NCBI GenBank assembly: GCA_003641555.1
Contig: QNAT01000066.1
Location: 1-6,832, forward strand
DNA: 6,832 nucleotides
Origin: Thermotoga sp.
Lineage (GTDB): Bacteria > Thermotogota > Thermotogae > B3-G13
Direction of reading: 5' to 3'
Positions within the stretch are counted from its first letter, which is position 1, and each line of letters opens with the position of its first letter. This document shows, piece by piece, positions 1 through 6,677 of the stretch. Position numbers and translations under genes: made by a program. The notes under the pieces are model-generated. The model made no database searches. It worked only from the letters and a program-made list of their open reading frames with translations, and was not told the origin of the DNA.

Positions 1-1926
1 GAATATAAACAGTGTACGAAGATAATATCCACATTGTCAGAACTCTGTGATGAAAAGACAGAGGAATACGATCTAACCCCGTTCAAACAAAGATGTGACG
101 AAGTTCAGCATCTGATCGGCACACTCGATGATTGTGGCAACAAACATCGATGGTGGCATTACGAACAGGTGAAGGCAAAACTCGAGTCTCAAGATTTTCA
201 GATCGGGGCATCTGATTACAGAGATGAATACGAAAAGATATGTAAGGAATATAATCCAATATTGGAAGAATATAAGAATTTATCGAATAAAGCCGGGAGT
301 GAGATGACCTCTCGCAATTTGTACAGTGCCAGGAGAGATTGGAAGAAAGTTCTGGAACTCACGGGTGAAGCAAATGAGATAAGGGCTATCGAGAAGAGGA
401 TCGATGAATGCGAGGATAAACTCAAGGATTTCGAAGGGTTGTATTGGGATGCGATGAAGGAATTCGATAAGGGAAAGAAAGATAAAGAGCCTTCGTTCAT
501 TAAAGACGCATATCAAAAGATAAAAGATGCCTGCAATATCGATATCGAGGCCGACCCCACGGGTAAGATCACACCTTTGAAGTTGAAGAAGGATATAGAG
601 GATTTCGTAAGTCAAAAGAATGTTCATCTCATAAATGGGGAGAAAGCAGAAAAAGGTTATGATCTTTCAACCGCATTAAAAGAATATGAGTTGGCCAACG
701 CTGGAGATATATACGAAGAGTATCCGGATATAGATGAGAAGATCGAGAATTTAAAGAAGAAAGTTGCTTCACTTTTAAAAGACTTAAAGAGGGCAAAAAA
801 TGATTTTGATGCAGGGAAATATAAGCAGTGTTGGGACTCCGTAGTTTCGCTTTTGAAACAATGTGATGAAGAATTCGATGGCTATAAACCGATTTTGCTT
901 AAAAGAAAGATACCCCCAACTACAGTATGGCGGTATAAAACAAATGGTAAGCTGTATTCTTCCCCAGCAATAGGTTATGATGGCACGATATACATCGGAA
1001 GCGATGATAACTATCTCCACGCTATAGATCCGAACGGAACGTTGAAATGGAAGTATGAAACTAATGGAGACGTCCGTTCTTCACCTGCCATAGGTCCCAA
1101 CGGCACGATATACGTCGGAAGTGATGATAACTATCTTTACGCTATAAATCCAAACGGAACGTTGAAGTGGAAGTACAAAACCGATGGAGATGTATATTCT
1201 TCCATAGCAATAGGGTATTGCGGAAACATATATATTGTTGGAGGCCGTAAAGGTATTTTCTCCACACATTATTATTTATATGCCATAAATCCCGATGGAA
1301 CACTAAAATGGAAATTCAGGGTAAATGGAAAGATATATTCTTCGCCTGTTATCGATTCGAATGAAACGATATACATCGGAGCTGGTGACAATTGTCTTCA
1401 CGCTATAGATTCGAACGGAACGTTGAAATGGAAATATAAAACTAAAGGAGACGTCCGTTCTTCGCCGGCAATAGGTTCTGACGGCACGATATACGTTGGA
1501 AGCGATGATAACTATCTCTATGCTATAGATCCAAACGGAACGTTGAAATGGAAGTGCGAAACTAATGGAGATGTCCGTTCCTCACCTGCCATAGGTCCCG
1601 ACGGCACGATATACGTCGGAAGCAATGATAACTATCTCTACGCTATCATATACGGTAATAACGATGGTTTATCTAATACACCCTGGCCGATGTTTCATCA
1701 CGATATAAGACATCAGGGTATCTCGAAAAAAAGGAATCTCATTGGAACAGTTAATGTAGGATATCTTCACGTGAGAAATGGTCCGGGTGTTGATTTTGAG
1801 ATCGTTGCGACACTCTCGAAGAAGACCGTAGTAGTGATATTGAAAAAAGAAAAAGGCTGGTATAAGGTAAGAGTGAAAAATACAACAGGCTGGGTTTTTG
1901 GAAAATATATCGAGATCCGAAGATAG
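1..1926 (+). CDS. Helical/PQQ-like beta-propeller/SH3b protein, 5'-truncated by window edge
   Basis: Probable cell-envelope or surface-associated scaffold protein; the exact role is not recognised. The frame is open from base 1 to the TAG at 1924-1926 (641 codons), so the true start lies upstream. A TTG at 34 is possible, but no ribosome binding site precedes it, and the residues before it (YKQC, nt 4-15) match a later copy at nt 820-831. Codons 1 to about 305 are charged and helix-forming, resembling TPR or coiled-coil segments. Codons 310-550 contain six propeller blades of the type W-K-Y-x-T-x-G-x-x-x-SSPAIG-x-x-G-T-IY-x-GS-x-DNYLYAI-x-PNGTLK. A WPMFHHDIRHQG segment (codons about 562-573), typical of PQQ-like propeller proteins, follows. 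Codons about 582-641 form a bacterial SH3 domain (LHVRNGPG, KGWYKV, GWVFGKYIEI), a fold that often binds cell-wall peptides. A signal peptide cannot be judged because the N-terminus is missing. Domain calls are firm; function is inference. Confidence 0.88.
   Translation, partial: EYKQCTKIISTLSELCDEKTEEYDLTPFKQRCDEVQHLIGTLDDCGNKHRWWHYEQVKAKLESQDFQIGASDYRDEYEKICKEYNPILEEYKNLSNKAGSEMTSRNLYSARRDWKKVLELTGEANEIRAIEKRIDECEDKLKDFEGLYWDAMKEFDKGKKDKEPSFIKDAYQKIKDACNIDIEADPTGKITPLKLKKDIEDFVSQKNVHLINGEKAEKGYDLSTALKEYELANAGDIYEEYPDIDEKIENLKKKVASLLKDLKRAKNDFDAGKYKQCWDSVVSLLKQCDEEFDGYKPILLKRKIPPTTVWRYKTNGKLYSSPAIGYDGTIYIGSDDNYLHAIDPNGTLKWKYETNGDVRSSPAIGPNGTIYVGSDDNYLYAINPNGTLKWKYKTDGDVYSSIAIGYCGNIYIVGGRKGIFSTHYYLYAINPDGTLKWKFRVNGKIYSSPVIDSNETIYIGAGDNCLHAIDSNGTLKWKYKTKGDVRSSPAIGSDGTIYVGSDDNYLYAIDPNGTLKWKCETNGDVRSSPAIGPDGTIYVGSNDNYLYAIIYGNNDGLSNTPWPMFHHDIRHQGISKKRNLIGTVNVGYLHVRNGPGVDFEIVATLSKKTVVVILKKEKGWYKVRVKNTTGWVFGKYIEIRR
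928..1650 (+). repeat. Tandem ~120-bp coding repeats (six propeller blades)
   Basis: Six in-phase units each begin at a TGG (Trp) codon: 928, 1048, 1168, 1309, 1429 and 1549. Units 1, 2, 4 and 5 are exactly 120 bp (40 residues). Unit 3 is 141 bp because of a seven-residue insertion (GGRKGIFSTHYY area). Unit 6 runs into the C-terminal linker. Each unit carries SS(P/I)(A/V)I, IY(I/V), and LxAI followed by NGTLK or DGTLK, as in PQQ-like/WD40-like propeller blades. DNA-level similarity is high: blade 2 and blade 6 match at 90 of 99 positions over their first 33 codons (hand count). These are protein-domain repeats, not a CRISPR array or non-coding satellite. Confidence 0.9.
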
Positions 1927-1949
1927 GGATAAAACGGATTACTGCTTAC

Positions 1950-1955
1950 TATAAT
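1950..1955 (+). promoter_or_regulatory. Possible second -10 box upstream of secA
   Basis: A second exact TATAAT lies 45 bases upstream of the better promoter. It has no TGn extension and no recognisable -35 at 16-18 bases. It may be a weak upstream start giving a leader of about 60 bases, or chance in an AT-rich gap. Confidence 0.25.
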
Positions 1956-1996
1956 GTCCGCTTGATTTCATCGTGATAATAAGCATACTACAAATA

Positions 1997-2005
1997 TGTT
2001 ATAAT
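1997..2005 (+). promoter_or_regulatory. Extended -10 promoter for secA-prfB
   Basis: TGTTATAAT is a perfect TGn plus TATAAT extended -10 element. No good -35 lies 17 bases upstream; the best nearby candidate, TGATAA at 1974-1979, is poor and 20 bases away, which fits an extended -10 promoter. Transcription would start near 2011-2013, leaving a leader of only about 12-15 bases before the ATG, just enough for the ribosome binding site. Nothing resembling a riboswitch or SecM-type leader peptide fits in this space. Confidence 0.6.
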
Positions 2006-2013
2006 CTATCGAT

Positions 2014-2020
2014 GAGGTGA
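2014..2020 (+). promoter_or_regulatory. Ribosome binding site of secA
   Basis: GAGGTGA, with seven bases between GAGG and the ATG at 2025, pairs with the 16S rRNA 3' end. It supports ATG 2025 as the secA start. Confidence 0.75.
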
Positions 2021-2024
2021 GTTT

Positions 2025-4514
2025 ATGGCTAATAAGTTGTTGAGAAAGATCATCCCGAGTTATAACGATAGACAGATAAGAAGATATTCCAGAATAGTAG
2101 AGCAGGTGAACAAACTGGAGCCTAAGTTTGAGAAGGTCCCAGATGAGTATTTTGCTCAAAGAACTGCAGAATTTCGCAACATGGTGCAGGAAGGGACTTC
2201 TTTAGAAGAGATAATGGTAGAGGCGTATGCTATGGTTCGTGAGGTCGCCAGGAGGATACTTAAGGAGAGGCCTTTCGATGTCCAGATCATGGGTGCTATA
2301 GCCCTGCACGAAGGAAAATGTGTGGAGATGAAGACAGGGGAAGGAAAGACTCTGGTTGCAACTATGCCGGTATATCTCAACGCCCTTGAGGGCAAGGGTG
2401 TACACGTGGTAACTGTGAACGATTATCTGGCTCGTCGTGATGCTGCCTGGATGGGCGGCATATACGAGATGCTGGGATTAACAGTCGGTGTCATACAAAA
2501 CGGCATGGAATTCTCGGAGAGAAAGGTAGCCTATAATGCCGATGTTACCTACGGGACCAATAACGAATTCGGATTCGATTATCTCAGGGATAATATGGCT
2601 TACTCCGTGGATCAAAGAGTTCAAAGAGGACATCACTATGCCATAGTAGATGAGGTTGACAGTATCTTGATAGACGAAGCCAGAACCCCTCTGATCATAT
2701 CTGGCCCAGCAGAAGATGCATCTGCTTTATACAGACGATTTTCATCTATGGCACGTGGTTTTAAGAAGGGAAAAGATTTTGAGATAGATGAAAAGAGTAG
2801 AACTGTTAGTTTGACTCCTGAGGGCGTGAACAGAGCTGAGAAATCTCTTCGTGTAAAGAACCTATATGACCCTTCGAATGTGGATTATCTTTACCATCTT
2901 CTCAACGCCTTAAAGGCTTTTAATCTCTTCAAACGTGATGTGGATTATTTAGTAAAGGATGGAGAGATAGTTATAGTTGATGAATTCACTGGTAGGCTTT
3001 TACCTGGAAGAAGGTACAGTGAGGGCCTGCACCAGGCTATAGAGGCTAAAGAAGGTGTTAAGGTTCGAAGTGAAAGTTTGACCTATGCAACGATAACCTT
3101 CCAGAACTACTTCAGGATGTATGATAAATTGTCTGGTATGACGGGTACCGCTGAAACGGAGAAAGAAGAATTCGATCAGATATACAATATGAAGGTTGTC
3201 GTTATACCCACTAATAAACCTGTGATCAGAAAGGACATGGATGACCTGGTTTACAGGACAAGGCGAGAGAAATTCAACGCCATAGTAGAAGATATAGTTG
3301 AACGTCATGAGAAGGGACAACCTATCCTCGTTGGCACGATATCCATAGAGAAAAATGAGATGATAAGTAATCTATTGAAAAAACGGCATATTCCGCATGA
3401 AGTATTGAATGCGAAATATCATGAACGTGAGGCTGAGATCATTGCGAAGGCAGGGCAGCCTGGAGCAGTCACCGTAGCCACGAATATGGCTGGAAGAGGG
3501 ACAGATATAAAGTTGGGCGAAGGTGTTGTCGATCTTGGAGGACTTTACGTCCTGGGTACGGAGCGCCATGAGAGCAGAAGAATAGATAATCAGCTTCGAG
3601 GGAGATCTGGAAGACAGGGAGATCCAGGAGAATCGAGGTTTTACCTATCTTTGGAAGATGATTTGATAAGGATCTTTGGGGGAGAAAAGATAGGTTCAAT
3701 AATGAACGTACTGAAATTAAAAGAGGGAGAACCTATAGAGCATCCCATGTTGAGTAAACTAATAGAATCCGCTCAAAAGAAGGTGGAAGGGATAAACTTT
3801 GCCATAAGGAAAAACCTTCTGGAGTTGGATGATGTTCTTGGAAAACAAAGAGAGGCTATCTATTCTCATAGAAATTGGATATTGGAAAATGACGAAGTTG
3901 ATTCTCATGTTCACGATATTCTGACGGACGTTATAGAGAGAAGGGTAGAAACTTTCATACCTAATGGAATGCATCGTGATGAATGGCCATTAGAAGACAT
4001 TTTGAATGCATTAAAACCCTTCATCCCCTTTGCAGTAGAGGCAAAGGATGTGAAGGCTTCAACAACTCTGGAATTGAAAGAAGAATTGGGGAATCTCGCC
4101 ACTCAATTGTATGAAGAGAAAAAGAAAGATATAGGAGAGGAATTTGAAAATATACAGAAATATATAATCTTACGTGTAATAGATGAATCATGGAGAAGGC
4201 ATCTGGAATCGATGGAATCCCTTAAAGGATATGTGAATCTTCGTGCCTATGGTAACCGTGATCCAGTTCTGGAGTTCAAGAAGGAATCCTTTGGACTCTT
4301 CGAAGATATGATAGACAATATATACGATACTATAGCAACTTTCCTGTTCCGTGTAAAAGTGGTAGATCAAAAGAAAGTGGAAGAAAAGGCTGCAGAGGAA
4401 ATGAATTCCGCTCAGTACGTCCACAACGAATACAGTTCTCTGGGTAGAAAACAAAGAAGACGTATAGAAAGGGTACAGAAAAAACATTCTGGAAGATTGA
4501 AAGTAAAGAGGTAA
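2025..4514 (+). CDS. secA: Protein translocase ATPase subunit SecA
   Basis: SecA is the ATP-driven motor that pushes unfolded preproteins through the SecYEG channel, acting at the cytoplasmic face of the inner membrane. The 829-residue product has all the family landmarks: Walker A MKTGEGKT (residues 102-109), the VTVNDYLARRDA segment (130-141), Walker B and following DEVDSILIDEARTPLIISG (209-227), DEFTGR in the preprotein-binding region (319-324), GMTGTA (371-376), TNMAGRGTD (486-494) and the arginine finger segment RGRSGRQGDPG (525-535). WRRHLE (723-728) marks the helical scaffold/wing region. The only cysteine is C99. The C-terminal SEC-C zinc motif is absent; the protein ends in a basic tail rich in Arg/Lys, which I recall also for Thermotoga SecA. 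The start is ATG with GAGGTGA upstream, matching the usual SecA N-terminus. It is the first gene of an operon with prfB. Confidence 0.97.
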   Translation: MANKLLRKIIPSYNDRQIRRYSRIVEQVNKLEPKFEKVPDEYFAQRTAEFRNMVQEGTSLEEIMVEAYAMVREVARRILKERPFDVQIMGAIALHEGKCVEMKTGEGKTLVATMPVYLNALEGKGVHVVTVNDYLARRDAAWMGGIYEMLGLTVGVIQNGMEFSERKVAYNADVTYGTNNEFGFDYLRDNMAYSVDQRVQRGHHYAIVDEVDSILIDEARTPLIISGPAEDASALYRRFSSMARGFKKGKDFEIDEKSRTVSLTPEGVNRAEKSLRVKNLYDPSNVDYLYHLLNALKAFNLFKRDVDYLVKDGEIVIVDEFTGRLLPGRRYSEGLHQAIEAKEGVKVRSESLTYATITFQNYFRMYDKLSGMTGTAETEKEEFDQIYNMKVVVIPTNKPVIRKDMDDLVYRTRREKFNAIVEDIVERHEKGQPILVGTISIEKNEMISNLLKKRHIPHEVLNAKYHEREAEIIAKAGQPGAVTVATNMAGRGTDIKLGEGVVDLGGLYVLGTERHESRRIDNQLRGRSGRQGDPGESRFYLSLEDDLIRIFGGEKIGSIMNVLKLKEGEPIEHPMLSKLIESAQKKVEGINFAIRKNLLELDDVLGKQREAIYSHRNWILENDEVDSHVHDILTDVIERRVETFIPNGMHRDEWPLEDILNALKPFIPFAVEAKDVKASTTLELKEELGNLATQLYEEKKKDIGEEFENIQKYIILRVIDESWRRHLESMESLKGYVNLRAYGNRDPVLEFKKESFGLFEDMIDNIYDTIATFLFRVKVVDQKKVEEKAAEEMNSAQYVHNEYSSLGRKQRRRIERVQKKHSGRLKVKR
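4508..4511 (+). promoter_or_regulatory. Ribosome binding site of prfB inside the secA end
   Basis: GAGG overlaps the last two secA codons. It lies five bases before a GTG (4517) and eight before an ATG (4520), so either could initiate. The ATG has the more usual spacing and is the stronger start codon. The overlap with secA suggests translational coupling. Confidence 0.6.
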
Positions 4515-4516
4515 GT

Positions 4517-5626
4517 GTGATGATAAATTTTGAGGTTGCATCCAAGGTAACGGAATTGAAGAAAAAGTATGAAGACCTATGCAGGGTCTTTAATTGGGAT
4601 AAAGAGCATCTCAGAATGAAAGAACTTGAAAAAAAGATGGGAGATAAGGATTTTTGGGCTAACAAGGAAGAAGCGAAGAAATATTCAAAGGAATTGAATA
4701 CAAGAAGACATAGGATAAAGATATACGAATCGTTAAAAGAGACCTTTGAAGAGATAGATGTTGTAACTGAGCTTATAGAAGATGGAGATGCTTCTGAAGA
4801 AGACCTTGAAGGAGTCCTAAAAAAAGCCGAACCTTTGATGGATAAGTTCGAACTCGAGACCTATCTAAATGAAGATTACGATGATGCGAATGCCTATCTT
4901 TCCATTCATCCGGGTGCTGGTGGAACAGAATCACACGATTGGGCAGATATGCTTTACAGAATGTATCTCAGATGGTCGGAGAAAAACGGTTATTCAGTGG
5001 AGACGATAGAATACCAACCAGGAGAAGAAGCCGGGATAAGCAGTGTAACCGTTAAGATAACAGGAGAATATGTCTACGGTTATCTCAAAGGGGAAAAAGG
5101 CGTACACCGCCTGGTACGTATATCTCCATTTGATGCCTCGAAGCGGCGTCATACTTCTTTTGCTTCTGTCAACGTGATGCCTGAAGTGGATGAAAATATA
5201 GATATGGATATAAGGGATGAAGATCTAAAAGTAGAAACATTTCGTGCATCTGGCCATGGAGGACAATATGTAAACAAGACGGATTCCGCAGTACGTATAA
5301 CTCATCTACCAACTGGCATAGTTGTAACCTGTCAGAACGAGCGTTCACAGCACCAGAACAAATACCTTGCTATGCAGGTCCTTAAGGCAAAACTTTATGC
5401 TCTTGAAATGGATAAAAAGCAAAAGGAAATGTTGAAATTACAGGGAGAATTGAAAGAAATAGGATGGGGTAGTCAGATCCGTTCTTACGTCTTTCACCCA
5501 TATAATATGGTAAAGGATCATAGAACTAACCATCAGACTGGAAATATTCAGAGTGTCATGGATGGTGAGATAACCCCTTTCATAAAGGCTTACCTGATAT
5601 GGAAAGCTTCTCTCAGAAACAAATGA
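4517..5626 (+). CDS. prfB: Peptide chain release factor 2 (RF2)
   Basis: RF2 recognises UGA and UAA in the ribosomal A site and triggers hydrolysis of the finished peptide. The 369-residue product (368 if ATG 4520 is used, which I favour) shows an N-terminal helical domain (about 1-110), the PCRF segment with HPGAGGTESHDWADMLYRMY (131-150), the RF2-type stop-codon reading motif SPF (203-205, where RF1 has PxT), and the catalytic GGQ (248-250) in SGHGGQYVNKTDSAVR. Motif positions lie within about two residues of those I recall for E. coli RF2. The gene is one uninterrupted frame, so it lacks the autoregulatory +1 frameshift found in most prfB genes; the homologous place reads AGG-GTC-TTT-AAT-TGG-GAT (4583-4600). 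It follows secA by 2-5 bases and ends with UGA, a codon RF2 itself must read. Family assignment is firm. Confidence 0.97.
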   Translation: MMINFEVASKVTELKKKYEDLCRVFNWDKEHLRMKELEKKMGDKDFWANKEEAKKYSKELNTRRHRIKIYESLKETFEEIDVVTELIEDGDASEEDLEGVLKKAEPLMDKFELETYLNEDYDDANAYLSIHPGAGGTESHDWADMLYRMYLRWSEKNGYSVETIEYQPGEEAGISSVTVKITGEYVYGYLKGEKGVHRLVRISPFDASKRRHTSFASVNVMPEVDENIDMDIRDEDLKVETFRASGHGGQYVNKTDSAVRITHLPTGIVVTCQNERSQHQNKYLAMQVLKAKLYALEMDKKQKEMLKLQGELKEIGWGSQIRSYVFHPYNMVKDHRTNHQTGNIQSVMDGEITPFIKAYLIWKASLRNK

Positions 5627-5629
5627 AAG

Positions 5630-6529
5630 ATGAAAGAAATAACTCAGCAAGACTATTTAGAATTTATAGAAGATCAACCATCTGTGATTATTGAGGATGT
5701 AGAGATCCCTCTGCACAAAAAACGTAAAATTAAAACTTACGGTCCGCCACAGGATTACACTCCAGAAAGAACAACGGTATGGAGTTTCCCTGATAGAGGA
5801 AACTGGGCCAGTCATAAGGGGAATTACAGAGGAAATTGGTCACCCTATATCCCGAGAAATCTTATCCTGAAATATACTCAAAAGGGAAATTGGGTATTGG
5901 ATCAGATGATGGGTAGCGGAACAACACTTGTAGAAGCAAAGTTGTTGGAAAGAAACGCTATCGGTGTGGATATTAACCTCGATGCAGTTATGATTACCAG
6001 AGACAGATTGAGTTTTTCGTACGATAGTCCGGAGTATAAAGAGCCAATAATAAAAACGTATCGGGGAGATGCTCGGAATCTTGATAAAATTGATGATGAA
6101 AGCGTAGATCTTATTGCAACGCATCCGCCTTATGCGAATATAATTTCATATACGAGGAGCAAGAAACTCAGTGATGACCTTTCTCAGCTGCCATTCGAAG
6201 AATACCTTAAGGGAATGAGAAAAGTAGCGAAAGAATCGTTTAGAGTATTAAAGCCCGGTAAAACATGTGCGATCTTGATCGGGGATACGAGAAAACATAA
6301 GCACTATATACCGATTTCATCCAGAGTCATGCAAACATTTTTAGATGTAGACTTCATTCTAAAAGAAGACATAATTAAGTTGCAATGGAATATGAAAACC
6401 ACGAGAGAGAGATGGCGTGCGAAGGAATATGAATTTTATTTGATAGGGCATGAGCATATCTTCGTTTTCAAAAAACCAGAAAATGATAAAGAATATAAGA
6501 AATATAAATTCAGTACAAGATGGTGGTAA
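5630..6529 (+). CDS. Amino-type (N4-cytosine/N6-adenine) DNA methyltransferase, probably acquired
   Basis: Predicted SAM-dependent methylation of an exocyclic amino group in DNA (DNA methylase N-4/N-6 family). The 299-residue product has a SAM-binding motif I, DQMMGSGTT (91-99), followed by GVDIN (112-116, acidic end of strand 2) and GDARN (146-150). The catalytic motif IV is THPPY (164-168), where D/N/S-PP-Y/F is usual. FRVLKPGKTCAILIGDT (204-220) fits the later fold strands. SPYIPRNLILKYT (71-83) before motif I fits motif X placement, so the order is X-I-IV. No large target-recognition insert is visible. (K/R)GN(W/Y) occurs four times between residues 56 and 88. The ATG lies one codon after the prfB UGA and in the same frame, without a clear ribosome binding site, suggesting coupling to prfB. 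Isoleucine codons (ATT 11, ATA 8, ATC 7) differ from prfB (ATA 17 of 20), a sign of transfer. The target site, and whether the base is C or A, cannot be read from sequence. No restriction partner is in the window. Confidence 0.85.
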   Translation: MKEITQQDYLEFIEDQPSVIIEDVEIPLHKKRKIKTYGPPQDYTPERTTVWSFPDRGNWASHKGNYRGNWSPYIPRNLILKYTQKGNWVLDQMMGSGTTLVEAKLLERNAIGVDINLDAVMITRDRLSFSYDSPEYKEPIIKTYRGDARNLDKIDDESVDLIATHPPYANIISYTRSKKLSDDLSQLPFEEYLKGMRKVAKESFRVLKPGKTCAILIGDTRKHKHYIPISSRVMQTFLDVDFILKEDIIKLQWNMKTTRERWRAKEYEFYLIGHEHIFVFKKPENDKEYKKYKFSTRWW

Positions 6530-6549
6530 AATTGAACACCGCCACACTC

Positions 6550-6564
6550 GAAACATCCTGTTTC
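6550..6564. repeat. Small perfect inverted repeat
   Basis: GAAACA-TCC-TGTTTC gives a 6-bp stem with a 3-base loop, 20 bases past the methyltransferase stop. The + side is followed by CAAAAACCC rather than a T-run, so it is not a standard intrinsic terminator. It could protect the mRNA 3' end. Confidence 0.3.
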
Positions 6565-6623
6565 CAAAAACCCACATAGAAACCAAAATGAAGGCAAACT
6601 CACAAAATTCGGCTCTTTTTTCA

Positions 6624-6654
6624 TCGAAAGATCAAAATTCTTTTCCTCTTTCGA
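6624..6654. repeat. Inverted repeat with 17-base loop
   Basis: TCGAAAG (6624-6630) and CTTTCGA (6648-6654) are exact reverse complements around a 17-base AT-rich spacer. This could be an operator-like dyad or a hairpin; no T-run follows on either strand. Confidence 0.25.
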
Positions 6655-6677
6655 CGAAATCAACGATTTCATAACAC

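Noticed and set aside
34..36. TTG as the start of the first gene
   Set aside because: The frame is open to base 1, there is no ribosome binding site, and residues before the TTG belong to a repeated motif found again at nt 817-870.
928..1650. Regular spaced repeats resembling a CRISPR array
   Set aside because: The whole unit repeats in the protein reading frame with propeller-blade motifs; there are no unique spacers.
1934..1960. Possible terminator after the first gene (CGGA...TCCG)
   Set aside because: Only a 4-bp stem forms without bulges and no T-run follows, so it is too weak to call.
216..4665. Numerous minus-strand open frames opposite gene 1, secA and prfB
   Set aside because: They lie opposite strongly conserved genes, lack ribosome binding sites and family motifs, and arise from the purine-rich sense strand having few stops in antisense.
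6436..6672. 78-codon minus-strand frame with GFLETGCFECGG, slightly like a LAGLIDADG motif
   Set aside because: About a third is antisense to the methyltransferase 3' end, it lacks the acidic catalytic residues and a second motif, and the start has no good ribosome binding site. Kept only as part of the flank observation.
6450..6674. 74-codon + strand frame starting inside the methyltransferase gene
   Set aside because: It begins within the methyltransferase in another frame, has no ribosome binding site, and its second half falls in the pyrimidine-rich zone with low-complexity Ser/Lys/Asn content.
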